Origin: WHSW01 sp963821025
GTDB lineage: Bacteria > Actinomycetota > Thermoleophilia > Solirubrobacterales > 70-9
DNA: 64,000 nt
Direction of reading: 5' to 3'
Assembly (NCBI GenBank): GCA_963821025.1
Contig: CAWGCG010000005.1
Coordinates: 372,001-436,000, forward strand
In this document: positions 33,047-42,167 of the stretch, one piece after another
How positions within the stretch are numbered: position 1 is the first letter of the stretch
How the letters are laid out: the number at the start of each line of letters is the position of its first letter
The notes under the pieces: model-generated
Seen by the model: only the letters and a program-made list of their open reading frames with translations
Told to the model about the DNA's origin: nothing
Databases searched by the model: none
Made by a program: the position numbers and the translations under genes

Positions 33047-34765
33047 ATGACCCGGAGGGTGCTCGTCCTCGGCGGTGGGGTCGCCGGAATGACCGCCGCG
33101 CACGAGCTCGCCGAGCGCGATTTCGAGGTCGTCGTGCTCGAGGCCCGGGCGAGCCCGGGAGGAAAGGCGAGGAGCATGGCGGTCCCGGGGTCGGGCACGG
33201 GCGGGCGCCGCGATCTTCCCGGTGAGCACGGCTTTCGCTTCTTTCCCGGCTTCTATCGCCACGTCCCGGACACGATGCGGCGGATCCCGTTCCGGGGCGA
33301 ACGCGACGGTGTCTTCTCGAACCTGACGGCGGCAACGCGCGTGCAGGTGGCCCGCGCGGGGGGTGCGGAGATCATCGGACCCGCCCACCTCCCGGCCTCG
33401 CTCGAGGACCTCCACCTGGCCTTTCGCTCGCTGTTCGCCTACGCCACCGAACTCGGGATCTCTCCCGACGAGCAGGCTTACTTCGTCGATCGTCTCCTGC
33501 TGCTGCTGACGAGCTGCGAGCAGCGCCGCTTCGCCGAGTACGAGCAGCGAAGCTGGTGGGAGTTCTCCGGGGCGCAGGAGCGATCGGCGGCCTATGGAAG
33601 GTTCCTCGCCGACGGGCTCACCCGCACCCTGGTCGCCGCCAAGGCGCGCGAGATGAGCGCCCGAACCGGCGGTTACATCCTGCTCCAGCTGCTGTTCGAC
33701 CTGGCACGCCCCGGCGGCCAGGCCGACCGGGTGCTAAACGGCCCGACGAATGACGCTTGGATCGACCCCTGGCTCGGGCATCTGCAATCGCTCGGCGTCG
33801 ACTACCGCCCCGAGCATCAGGTTCAGGAGATCCACTGCGCAGACGGGCGAATCAGCGGGGTGAGCGTCGTCGCCGCGGACGGCGCTTTCGAGGAAACCGC
33901 CGACTTCTACGTCGCGGCGCTGCCGGTCGAGGTCATGCGCCTGCTCGCAAGCGACGAGCTGAAGCAGGTCGAGCCGCGTCTGGCAGGCCTGCACCGCCTG
34001 CGCACACGCTGGATGAACGGGATCATGCTCTACCTCGACCGCGACGTGCCCCTCGTCCACGGGCACACCGTCTACATCGACTCGCCCTGGGCCCTGACCT
34101 CGATCTCGCAGGCGCAGTTCTGGCCCGACGTGAAGCTGAAGCAGATGGGCAACGGGCGAGTGGACGGGATCCTCTCGGTCGACGTGTCCGACTGGGAGGC
34201 GCCGGGCCTAGTCCACCGAAAGCAGGCGATGTACTGCTCGAAGGAGGAGGTCCGCGACGAGGTCTGGGCCCAGCTCGAGGCCGGGCTCGAGGATGCAGGT
34301 ATCGATGTGCTCGAGGAGGCGAACCTCGAAGGCTGGTTCCTCGATCCAGCGATCGTCTACCCCAATCCGAATGCGGCGATGAATCTCGAGCCGCTGCTGA
34401 TCAACACGGCCGGCTCCTGGAAGGATCGCCCCGACGCCGTGACCGCGGTCGAGAACCTCTTCCTGGCCTCCGACTACGTCCGCACGCACACCGACCTGGC
34501 GACGATGGAGGGCGCCAACGAAGCCGCGCGGAGGGCGGTCAACGGGATCCTTGACACGGCGGGCTCGAGCCAGCCGCGCTGCGCCGTTTGGAAGCTGAGC
34601 GAACCGGCGATCTTCGCGCCCGCGCAGGCCCTCGACCGGCTGCACTTCGCCCTTCATCGACCTCCCCAACAGCAGCTCCGCTTGGTCGACGGGCGGATCG
34701 ACGCCTCCGCCTTCGCCTCCGTCGGCGCATCCGTTGCCGACCGGTTGTCGAGGATCCGGCGATAA
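33047..34765 (+). CDS. FAD-dependent oxidoreductase (hydroxysqualene dehydroxylase/phytoene desaturase-like)
   Basis: A 572-residue flavoprotein with the dinucleotide motif VLVLGGGVAGMTAAHELAER, VVVLEARASPGGKARS, and a C-terminal FAD motif NLFLASDYVRTHTDLATMEG. The GEHGFRFFPGFYRHVPDTM stretch is shared by squalene-associated FAD desaturases and HpnE-like enzymes, which act on isoprenoid chains. The ~50 C-terminal residues are an extra tail. No other terpenoid gene is near, so the substrate is uncertain. The ATG at 33047 begins the Rossmann domain. It is transcribed divergently from the M4 operon across a shared regulatory region. Confidence 0.8.
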   Translation: MTRRVLVLGGGVAGMTAAHELAERDFEVVVLEARASPGGKARSMAVPGSGTGGRRDLPGEHGFRFFPGFYRHVPDTMRRIPFRGERDGVFSNLTAATRVQVARAGGAEIIGPAHLPASLEDLHLAFRSLFAYATELGISPDEQAYFVDRLLLLLTSCEQRRFAEYEQRSWWEFSGAQERSAAYGRFLADGLTRTLVAAKAREMSARTGGYILLQLLFDLARPGGQADRVLNGPTNDAWIDPWLGHLQSLGVDYRPEHQVQEIHCADGRISGVSVVAADGAFEETADFYVAALPVEVMRLLASDELKQVEPRLAGLHRLRTRWMNGIMLYLDRDVPLVHGHTVYIDSPWALTSISQAQFWPDVKLKQMGNGRVDGILSVDVSDWEAPGLVHRKQAMYCSKEEVRDEVWAQLEAGLEDAGIDVLEEANLEGWFLDPAIVYPNPNAAMNLEPLLINTAGSWKDRPDAVTAVENLFLASDYVRTHTDLATMEGANEAARRAVNGILDTAGSSQPRCAVWKLSEPAIFAPAQALDRLHFALHRPPQQQLRLVDGRIDASAFASVGASVADRLSRIRR

Positions 34766-34929
34766 GCGTCGTGATCACGCCGATCTTCAAATCGGACTCG
34801 CGTGAGCAGTGGCGCCGCAGCCCGCCGAGACGCCCGAGCGGCTGGCGACGATCAACGGCCATCGAGGCGCTCGCAGCCGTCTGCCTCGGCGTCGATTCGA
34901 GCCCCGCGTCGAGCCGCTAGGGTCGCGCC

Positions 34930-35199
34930 ATGACCGACAAGCAGACCGTCGAGGGAATGCCGCGCAAGGAGGGGCGCGGCTGGCGCTTCTACCTGGTCGC
35001 GATCGCCGCTCTGTTGCTCGCGATCCTGATCGTCCAAAACGCGCAGAAGGTGACGGTCGACTTCCTCTTCGTCGAGACCGAGACGCCGCTGATCATCGCC
35101 CTGGTGATCGCCGGCGCGCTCGGCGCGATCATCGGCTGGGCCTGGCCGCAGATCCGCCGAGGCCGGCGCCACGAGCGCGAGCTCGAGAAGCGCAAGTAA
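34930..35199 (+). CDS. LapA-domain (DUF1049) membrane protein, 89 aa
   Basis: Two transmembrane helices: WRFYLVAIAALLLAILIVQN (about 18-37) with the family's QNAQKVTVDFLFVETETPLI motif after it, and PLIIALVIAGALGAIIGWAW (about 53-72), then a basic tail RRGRRHERELEKRK. This is the LapA/DUF1049 fold; the E. coli members function in LPS assembly, but in an actinobacterium the role must differ and is unknown. The ~160 bases upstream (34766-34929) show no gene. Confidence 0.85.
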   Translation: MTDKQTVEGMPRKEGRGWRFYLVAIAALLLAILIVQNAQKVTVDFLFVETETPLIIALVIAGALGAIIGWAWPQIRRGRRHERELEKRK

Positions 35200-35291
35200 C
35201 CGCACCTGTCGGCGGTCGATCTGGGGGTCCACCGGACGCTGAATCGACCGATGCGAGCGATCGCCCGACCGCCACCAGCACGCGACGGTCG

Positions 35292-36098
35292 CTAACGCGG
35301 CTGTCGGTTGAGGGTGGAGATGAAATCGCAGCCTCCGGCGAGGGCTCGCGAGAAGACCATCACCGAGAACAGCTGGTTGTCCTGGAGGACCGCGACCTCG
35401 GCGTGACCGAGGCCCGCCGGGCCACTCAAGCCGATGCTGGAGTCGGCGCCGTCGGCGACAGTGCTCGAGCTGGCCAGGACCTGGGCATTATTGGCGACCC
35501 CGTCGTCGTCCTGGATCACTCCGCGAAGCGAGGCGAAGAAGATCGCCTCCGCCCCGCTCCGGTTAGCGTAGGTGAGGATCGGCGAACCCGCGCACGTGTA
35601 GATCAAGCTCGCGCCTGCGGCCTCGAAGGCGGTCACCTCGTCGAACAGCGCGATTCCCTCGGCCGCGGCGATCTCGGTCGCGCCGGCGCCCTGCTGCAGC
35701 CCGTTCAGGGTCGATTCGTCGAGGTCGGCGCCGGTCAGCGAGTCGTCGTTGAACAGCGCCGGTTCGTTGATGTCGGCGTCGCCGAGCGAGTCGTCGGCAA
35801 CCTCGGCCGATCCGACGGCCCCCGCCGCCAGGTCCGCGGCGGTGATCGCGCCGTCGGTGACCTCCGCCGCCCCGACCGACCCGTCGCCGAGCTCGGAACC
35901 CCCGACCGCGTTCGCCTCGATGTCGGTTCCGCGGACGTCGTCGTCCTTGAGCTCCTGCGAGCGCACCGAGCCGTTCTCGATCGCCCTCGAGTCGACGCTG
36001 TTCTTGGCCAGCGCCCAGGCGCCGCCGCCGAGCGCGATGAACAGCGCCACCGTCGCGATCACGTCGGCGTAGCCGACGCGCCAGGTTCGCGGGCTCAC
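35292..36098 (-). CDS. Surface protein with N-terminal TM and repetitive 'NSVDSRAIENGSV' region
   Basis: From a GTG at 36098 the 268-residue protein has one hydrophobic helix (DVIATVALFIALGGGAWALA), then a ~100-residue region of short degenerate repeats of the type NSVDSRAIENGSV, SELGDGSVGAAEV and ADLAAGAVGSAEV, which suggest a solenoid stalk, and a ~130-residue C-terminal beta-rich domain with two cysteines (YTCAGSP and GGCDF). Proteins with an 'ALGGTGYAA...KNSVGS' start are common in Solirubrobacterales-type genomes. Function unknown, presumably exposed on the cell surface. ORF codons upstream of the GTG look non-coding. Confidence 0.65.
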   Translation of the reverse strand: MSPRTWRVGYADVIATVALFIALGGGAWALAKNSVDSRAIENGSVRSQELKDDDVRGTDIEANAVGGSELGDGSVGAAEVTDGAITAADLAAGAVGSAEVADDSLGDADINEPALFNDDSLTGADLDESTLNGLQQGAGATEIAAAEGIALFDEVTAFEAAGASLIYTCAGSPILTYANRSGAEAIFFASLRGVIQDDDGVANNAQVLASSSTVADGADSSIGLSGPAGLGHAEVAVLQDNQLFSVMVFSRALAGGCDFISTLNRQPR

Positions 36099-36276
36099 CT
36101 GAGCTTCAGCAGCGCGCCAAGAAGCGCGACTCGGCCGACCCCAGGACGAGATGAGCGGCGGCTCTCGGCGGCCGCTCGCGGGCGCCGGGCGGCCGGACGG
36201 TGCTGCGCCCTGAACAGGGGAGTCATTGCTCTGACCATGCGAGCGACCGTAGGCCGTGCGCTCGACCAAAGCACCG

Positions 36277-36286
36277 GGTGATCACC
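36277..36286. promoter_or_regulatory. GGTGATCACC palindrome before the AAA-LuxR gene
   Basis: A perfect 10-bp palindrome lies 62 bases before the chosen start of the LuxR-type regulator gene, in the ~250-base gap between divergent genes (36099-36348). LuxR-type proteins bind such dyads, so it could be an autoregulatory site; a single short palindrome could also be chance. Confidence 0.3.
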
Positions 36287-36348
36287 TAGTTCGTCGCGGT
36301 ACCGACATCTTGCCTAAGCCCGGTCGCTCTCCTAGGGTGTTCGGTTGC

Positions 36349-39108
36349 GTGCTCCTGGGAAGGGGATCCGAACTCGATCGGATCGACGCGTTGCTCGATG
36401 GCGCCAGATCGGGCGACGGCGGCGCGCTGCTGTTGCGCGGCGAGCCCGGGATCGGCAAGACATCGCTGTTGCAGGCCGCGCGCGCACGGGCCGGCGGCAT
36501 GGACGTGGCGCGAGCGGGCGGCGTCGAGTCGGAGGCACAGCTGCCGTTTGCCGCTCTGGCCGACATCGCGACGCCGGCGCTCGGCCAGCTCGCGAAGCTC
36601 CCCGAGCCACAGGCCGCTGCGATCTCGGCTGCGCTCGCATTGGCGCCGAGCGAGCAGGCGGTCAACGAGCGCCTGGCGATCTTCGCCGGGTTCCTCGGGC
36701 TGATCTCGGCGAGCGCCCGCGAGCGACCGCTGCTGATCCTGGTCGACGACGCGCAATGGTTGGATCGTCCATCCGCGGATTGCCTCGGCTACGCCGCCCG
36801 TCGCCTCGACGGCTCGCGCATCGCGCTGCTGATCGCCGCCCGCCCCGAAGGCGATGCAGAGGCGCCCGGGGGCGGACCGGTCGATGAACTGGTCGTGGGT
36901 GGCCTCGATCCTGACGATGCGCTGGCGCTTCTCTCGAGGGCCGATCTGGCGGAGCCGGTCGCGCAGCTCTTGCTCGACGCCTCGCTCGGCAACCCGCTGG
37001 CGCTGATCGAGCTCCCCTCGATCCTCTCGGACGACGAGCGCCACGGGGTCGCGCCGATCGACTCGCCACCCGTCCCGGGAGGTGCGTTGCGCGATGTGTT
37101 CGAGCGGCGCGTCTCGGCTGCCGGGCCACAGGCCGCTGCCTTGCTGCTGGTGGCCTCAGCATCGTTCAACCGGTCGCTGGAGCCGGTGATCGGCGCATGC
37201 AGGGACCTCGGGATCGAAGACGAGGCGCTTGAGCGGTGTGAGGCGACCGGGCTTATCGAGACCGGAGTCGATGGGTTCAGGCTCGCCCATCCGCTGCTCC
37301 GGGGCGCCGTGTACGGGGCGGCGACCGCGGCCGAGCGCCGGCGAGCCCACCGCGCGCTCGCCGACCATACCTCGCCGGACTCGCGCGCCTGGCACCTGGC
37401 CACCGCGGCGATCGGGCCCGACGAGGAGATTGCGGCGGAGCTCGACCGGGCGGCCCAGCGCGCCGCGGCGCGCGGAGCTCACGCCGCAGCCGCCGACGCG
37501 CTCGAGCGAGCCGCACGGCTCAGCCCGAAGCCGGCGGCTCGATACCGCCGTCTGTTCAGCGCCGGCTTCGCTGCCACCCTGGGCGGTGGGTACGAGCGCG
37601 GCGCCACGCTGCTCGAATCCGCCGCCGAGACCGACGACCCGTCGACCCGCGTCAGGGTGCGGCACATGCTGGGGATGGTCACCTTGAACGGTGGCATCCG
37701 CAACGGGCTCGAGAACCACCGGATGCTCACCGACGACGCCGAGGCGATCGCCGGCGACGACCCCGCGATGGCGGCCCTGCTCCACGCTGACGCCGGGGTC
37801 ACCGCCACCGTCGTCGGACTGTGCGACATGGTGCTCGAGTCGGCGGAGAAGGCGGTCGCGTGCCTGCCCGAGGACGCGCCGGTAACCACCCGCTGTCAGG
37901 TCGAGTCCATCCACGGCATGGGGCTCGCGCTCAAGGGCCGCACCCGCGAAGCCGCGGCTGCGCTCGACCGCGCCGGCGCCCTGCTGCCTCAGGTCGAGCC
38001 CGTTTCCGCCGCCGCCCAGTCGATCTCGTTCGCGCTGATGGGACGGCTTTGCACCGGAGGCGAGGCGACGCTGCTGGCCGAGACCCGGCGCCTGGCGGGC
38101 GTCGCTCGCGAGAACCGCTCGCTCGGGATCCTTCCCTGGTTTCAGCTGCAGTCCGCCGATGCCGCTTACCGGCTCGGAGACTGGGCCGAGGCCGAGCGGG
38201 AGGCCGAGGAGGCAGTCGCCAACGCCGAGGTCTCGAGCCAGCTCGGACCGCTGTCGATCGCCCTGATCATCCGAGCCAGGATCCACGCCGTTCGCGGTCG
38301 CGAACGGCCGGCTCGCGAGGACGCCCGGCGCGGGGTCGAGATCGGCGAGCCGGTCGCCTTCGGCGGTCCTCGGCTCTGGTCGCTGGCGTGCCTCGGCTTC
38401 CTCGAGCTCAGCCTCGACAACGTCGCCGAGGCGATCGAGGAGCTCGAGCAGGCCGAGACGCTGGCGGAGCTCTCAGGCCTGATCGATCCGTCGATCATCC
38501 CCTGGGCGCCCGACCTGGTCGAGGCCTACGTCCGGAGCGGGCGTGATGACGACGCGACCAGGCTCGTCGGCGCGCTCTCCGCCACGGCGGAGCGGGGCGG
38601 AGCGCCATCGGCCCTGGCGCTGGCCGCGCGCTGTCGTGGGATCGCGGCCGCCGAGGCGTTCGAGCCGGAGTTCGAAGGGGCGCTCGCGTGGCACGAGGAA
38701 GCCGGCCTTCCGTTCGAGCGCGGCCGGACCCTGCTCGCATTCGGCGCCCGCCTCCACCGGGCCCGGCGACGGGTCGAGGCCCGTGGGCGCCTGCGCGAGG
38801 CGCTCGAGACGTTCGAGGCTCTCGGTGCTCCGAATTGGGCGGAGCGGGCGAGGGTCGAGCTTCGTGCCGCCGGAGCGATCGAGCGCAAGACCGTCTACGG
38901 ATCGGAGGAGCTCACCGCCCAGGAGACCCGGGTCGCGCTGGCGGTCGCCCGCGGCGCCAAGAACCGCGAGGTCGCCGCCGAGCTCTTCCTGAGCCCGAAG
39001 ACGATCGACTTCCACCTCGGCCGCGTCTACCGCAAGCTCGGCATCCACTCCCGCACCGAGCTCGCCACGATCGTCGCCGAGGGCGGGCTCGAGGACCGAA
39101 CGGTCTAG
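36349..39108 (+). CDS. Large AAA-ATPase LuxR-family transcriptional regulator (LAL type)
   Basis: A ~919-residue protein: N-terminal LLGRGSELDRIDALLDGA, Walker A GEPGIGKT (31-38), Walker B LLILVDDAQWLD, then a long TPR-like helical region, and a C-terminal LuxR helix-turn-helix (LTAQETRVALAVARGAKNRE, then LSPKTIDFHLGRVYRKLG). LAL/MalT-type regulators sense a ligand through ATPase and TPR parts and activate transcription. The start could be GTG 36349 or GTG 36337; neither has a clear ribosome-binding site. Its stop overlaps the convergent pntB end by four bases. The ligand and targets are unknown. Confidence 0.9.
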   Translation: MLLGRGSELDRIDALLDGARSGDGGALLLRGEPGIGKTSLLQAARARAGGMDVARAGGVESEAQLPFAALADIATPALGQLAKLPEPQAAAISAALALAPSEQAVNERLAIFAGFLGLISASARERPLLILVDDAQWLDRPSADCLGYAARRLDGSRIALLIAARPEGDAEAPGGGPVDELVVGGLDPDDALALLSRADLAEPVAQLLLDASLGNPLALIELPSILSDDERHGVAPIDSPPVPGGALRDVFERRVSAAGPQAAALLLVASASFNRSLEPVIGACRDLGIEDEALERCEATGLIETGVDGFRLAHPLLRGAVYGAATAAERRRAHRALADHTSPDSRAWHLATAAIGPDEEIAAELDRAAQRAAARGAHAAAADALERAARLSPKPAARYRRLFSAGFAATLGGGYERGATLLESAAETDDPSTRVRVRHMLGMVTLNGGIRNGLENHRMLTDDAEAIAGDDPAMAALLHADAGVTATVVGLCDMVLESAEKAVACLPEDAPVTTRCQVESIHGMGLALKGRTREAAAALDRAGALLPQVEPVSAAAQSISFALMGRLCTGGEATLLAETRRLAGVARENRSLGILPWFQLQSADAAYRLGDWAEAEREAEEAVANAEVSSQLGPLSIALIIRARIHAVRGRERPAREDARRGVEIGEPVAFGGPRLWSLACLGFLELSLDNVAEAIEELEQAETLAELSGLIDPSIIPWAPDLVEAYVRSGRDDDATRLVGALSATAERGGAPSALALAARCRGIAAAEAFEPEFEGALAWHEEAGLPFERGRTLLAFGARLHRARRRVEARGRLREALETFEALGAPNWAERARVELRAAGAIERKTVYGSEELTAQETRVALAVARGAKNREVAAELFLSPKTIDFHLGRVYRKLGIHSRTELATIVAEGGLEDRTV

Positions 39109-40523
39109 AGGTTCTCGATCTCGGCGGCGATCTCGCCCGCCGCCTTCTTCGCGTCGTCGAAGAGCATCGAGGAGTTCTCCTCGTAGAAGAGGTCGTTGTC
39201 GATCCCGGCGAAGCCGGGTGACAGCGAGCGCTTGATCACGATCACCTGCTGGGCCTCGGAGGCCTCGATGATCGGCATCCCGGCAATCGGCGAGTCGGGG
39301 TCGTTCTTGGCCGCCGGGTTGGTGACGTCGTTGGCCCCGATGACCACGGCGACGTCGGTGCGCGGCAGCTCGGGGTTGATGTCGTCCATCTCGCGCAGCT
39401 TCTCGTAGGGGACGTCGGCCTCGGCGAGCAGCACGTTCATGTGCCCCGGCATCCGCCCGGCGACCGGATGGATCGCATAGTTGACCTCGACCCCTCGCTT
39501 TTCGAGCTCGTCGGCCATCTCCTTGACCGCGTGCTGGGCCTGAGCGACGGCGAGGCCGTACCCCGGCACGATCACGACCGAATCGGCATAGGCGAGCTTG
39601 ATCGCCGCGTCCTGGGCGCCGATCGAGGTGTGCGGGCGCTCCTCGCCGCCCGCTCCGGCACCGGCGGCCGGAACGCCGCCGAAGCCGGCGAAGAGGATGT
39701 TGGCGACCGAGCGGTTCATCGCCGTCGCCATCTCCAGGGTGAGCAGGGTTCCCGAGGACCCGACCAGGGTGCCGGCGACGATCAGCGCGACGTTGTCGAG
39801 GGCGAAGCCGGCCGCCGCCGCCGAGAGCCCGGTGAACGCGTTCAGCAGCGAGATCACCACGGGCATGTCGGCGCCGCCGATCGGCAGGACGACGAGATTG
39901 CCGAGGATCGCCGAGGCGATCAGGATCCCGATGAAGAGTCCCTCGTAGTCGCCGAGCGCGTCGTCGTTGGCCACGATCACCACGCAGGCGGCGAGGATCG
40001 CGATCAGCAGGAGCGCGTTCACCACCTGCTGGCCGGGGACCGCGAGTGGCCGGGTCGGGATCAGGTCCTGGAGCTTTGCGAAGGCGATGTTGGAGCCCCA
40101 GAAGGAGACCGAGCCGATTATGGCCGCGAAGAGGACCGGGATCAACTCGTCGAGGGGAAAGGACCCGGCGACGTCGGCGTGGCGAAACTCCGACCAGGCG
40201 ATCAGCGCGACCGCACCGCCGCCGACGCCGTTGTATAGGGCGACCATCTGCGGCATCTGGGTCATCTGCACGCGCAGCGACGCGATCAACCCGACCGCCG
40301 ATCCGACCACCAGCCCGCCGATGATCAACCCCCAGTTGCCAAGCCCGTCGAGCAACAGGGTGGTGATCACCGCGACCGCCATCCCGCCGGCGGCGATCAG
40401 GTTGCCGTTCTTGGCCGTCCTCGGGTGGGTGCCCTGCATCAAGCCGTAAATGAAGAGCGAGAACGACAGCGTGTAGAGCAGAACCGAGGCGCTGCCCCCG
40501 GGCTCGAGCACCGCGAGCGTCAC
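39105..40523 (-). CDS. pntB: NAD(P) transhydrogenase subunit beta (PntB)
   Basis: A 472-residue protein. The first ~270 residues form about eight transmembrane helices (domain II), and the C-terminal ~180 residues are the NADP-binding domain III with VIVPGYGLAVAQAQHAVKEM, HPVAGRMPGHMNVLLAEADV and VVIGANDVTNPAA. It couples proton flow to hydride transfer from NADH to NADP. It starts with GTG overlapping the stop of the preceding subunit gene (GTGA) and completes a three-gene pnt operon. Confidence 0.95.
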   Translation of the reverse strand: MTLAVLEPGGSASVLLYTLSFSLFIYGLMQGTHPRTAKNGNLIAAGGMAVAVITTLLLDGLGNWGLIIGGLVVGSAVGLIASLRVQMTQMPQMVALYNGVGGGAVALIAWSEFRHADVAGSFPLDELIPVLFAAIIGSVSFWGSNIAFAKLQDLIPTRPLAVPGQQVVNALLLIAILAACVVIVANDDALGDYEGLFIGILIASAILGNLVVLPIGGADMPVVISLLNAFTGLSAAAAGFALDNVALIVAGTLVGSSGTLLTLEMATAMNRSVANILFAGFGGVPAAGAGAGGEERPHTSIGAQDAAIKLAYADSVVIVPGYGLAVAQAQHAVKEMADELEKRGVEVNYAIHPVAGRMPGHMNVLLAEADVPYEKLREMDDINPELPRTDVAVVIGANDVTNPAAKNDPDSPIAGMPIIEASEAQQVIVIKRSLSPGFAGIDNDLFYEENSSMLFDDAKKAAGEIAAEIENL

Positions 40524-40861
40524 GACGACTGTCCTTCATCAGACCCGGCCGCCCCCGGACGCGAAGCGGAGGAGGCGGCCGGCTTTGGCTTGCGGACGAA
40601 CATGCCGAGCATCCGGTTGGTGACCAAGAACCCGCCGACGATGTTGATCGCGCCGAAGGCGATCGCAATGAACGCGATCAGCTGCTCGAGAAAGCCGTCG
40701 GCGACCCCGGCGACGATCAAGCCGCCGAGCATCACGATTCCGTGGATCGCGTTCGTCTGGCTCATCAGCGGCGTGTGCAGCGTCGTCGGCACCTTGGAGA
40801 TCACGGCGAAGCCGACGAAGGCCGCGAGCACGAAGATCACCAACTCCGTCGCCAGGTCCAT
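40520..40861 (-). CDS. pntAB: NAD(P) transhydrogenase subunit alpha part 2 (PntA membrane part)
   Basis: A 113-residue protein with three transmembrane helices: ELVIFVLAAFVGFAVISKVP, the motif TPLMSQTNAIHGIVMLGGLI, and LIAFIAIAFGAINIVGGFLVTNRM. This is the membrane part of the alpha subunit, encoded separately as in the alpha1/alpha2/beta type. A short hydrophilic tail ends in ASRPGAAGSDEGQSS. The gene directly abuts pntA part 1 and overlaps pntB by four bases. Confidence 0.93.
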   Translation of the reverse strand: MDLATELVIFVLAAFVGFAVISKVPTTLHTPLMSQTNAIHGIVMLGGLIVAGVADGFLEQLIAFIAIAFGAINIVGGFLVTNRMLGMFVRKPKPAASSASRPGAAGSDEGQSS

Positions 40862-42010
40862 CTACTCGCCACTCGCCTCTCGGCGCTCGCCGCTCGAGTC
40901 GAAGCCGGCGGCTCGTTCGTTGCGGATCTCGCCGTTGTGGGTGATGCAGGCGCCGGCGACCACCTCGTCGTCGAAGCTGAGCTCCAGCTCTCCCTCCTCG
41001 GTGGTCAGCAGTCCAAGCAGGTTCTCGATGTTCTTCGAGTAGAGCTGCGAGGCGTGCGTGGCCATGTCGGAGGGCAGGTTGAGCGGCGAGATCACCCTGA
41101 CCCCGTTGTCGGAGACGATCGTCCGGCCCGCCTCGGTGAGCTCGCAGTTGCCGCCCGAGTCCCCGGCCAGATCGATGATCACCGAGCCCGGGCTCATGTT
41201 GGCCACGGCCTGAGCGGTGAGGAGGATCGGCGCCCGGCGGCCGGGGATCTGGGCGGTGGTGATGATCACGTCCTGCTTCGCGGCGTTCTCGGCGAGCGCC
41301 TCGCGAACCTGCTCGTTCTCCTCCTCGGTCAGCGGGCGGGCATAGCCCCCCTCGTCCTCGGCGTCGGGGATGAAGTCGAGCTCGAGCGGGCGACCGCCGA
41401 GTGAGGCGATCTGCTCCCAGGCGGCGCGGCGAATGTCGAAGCCCGAGACCACGGCGCCGAGCCGTTTCGCGGTCGCGATCGCCTGCAGGCCCGCGACCCC
41501 GGCGCCGAGCACGAGCACCTTCGCGGGCGCGACCGTGCCGGCGGCGGTTGTCATCATCGGAAAGAAGCGACCGGCCTCGCGCGAGGCCAGCAGGGTGGCG
41601 GCATAGCCCGAGACGTTGGCCTGCGAGGAGAGCGCGTCCATCGCCTGGGCGCGGGTGATCCGCGGGATCGCCTCCATCGCGAAGCTGGTCACCCCCGAGC
41701 TCGCCAGCGCCTTGTTGGTCTCCGCCGAGGTCAGCGGCGCGAGGTGGCCGATCAGCACCTGGCCCTCATTCAGCCGGCCGATCTCGTCGGTGCTCGGGAC
41801 GGCAACGTGGGCGACGACGTCGGCGCCCCATGGATCGCCGAGCTCAGCCCCGGCGTCGGTGTAGGAGGCATCGGGATGACCGGAGCCCTCACCGGCTCCG
41901 GCCTCGACGACCACGTCGATTCCCTTCTCGGAGAGCGACGAGACCGCGTCCGGTATCAGCGCCACCCGGCGCTCGCCCTCAGCGGTCTCTTTGGGAACCC
42001 CGACGTTCAT
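40862..42010 (-). CDS. pntAA: NAD(P) transhydrogenase subunit alpha part 1 (NAD-binding)
   Basis: A 382-residue soluble domain I: MNVGVPKETAEGERRVALIP, the RVALIPDAV start motif of the alanine dehydrogenase/PNT family, VLVLGAGVAGLQAIATAKRLGA for NAD binding, and ITTAQIPGRRAPILLT. Context with the other two subunits decides transhydrogenase over alanine dehydrogenase. The ~157 bases upstream (42011-42167) hold no gene that I can support, but should contain the operon promoter. Confidence 0.93.
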   Translation of the reverse strand: MNVGVPKETAEGERRVALIPDAVSSLSEKGIDVVVEAGAGEGSGHPDASYTDAGAELGDPWGADVVAHVAVPSTDEIGRLNEGQVLIGHLAPLTSAETNKALASSGVTSFAMEAIPRITRAQAMDALSSQANVSGYAATLLASREAGRFFPMMTTAAGTVAPAKVLVLGAGVAGLQAIATAKRLGAVVSGFDIRRAAWEQIASLGGRPLELDFIPDAEDEGGYARPLTEEENEQVREALAENAAKQDVIITTAQIPGRRAPILLTAQAVANMSPGSVIIDLAGDSGGNCELTEAGRTIVSDNGVRVISPLNLPSDMATHASQLYSKNIENLLGLLTTEEGELELSFDDEVVAGACITHNGEIRNERAAGFDSSGERREASGE

Positions 42011-42167
42011 CCGGCAAAAGCGGCGGAAGCCTAACCCACGCGGTCAGCCGCCGGCGCCAACGCCCTCGCCACCGTGCTCGAGGTGCTGACGAGCCAGGCC
42101 TCGCGATAGGCGTTGGCGAAGACTGACGAACTCGAGCGAACAGATGAAGCGCGCGAGCTGTCGCCGA

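Noticed and set aside
38473..40668. 731-codon reverse ORF over the LuxR regulator and pntB
   Set aside because: Arg/Pro/Ala-rich translation with no motifs, covering real genes in other frames; a codon-bias shadow.
42011..42167. Possible small gene in the gap before pntA
   Set aside because: Short frames there show no ribosome-binding site or conserved-looking product; more likely promoter sequence.
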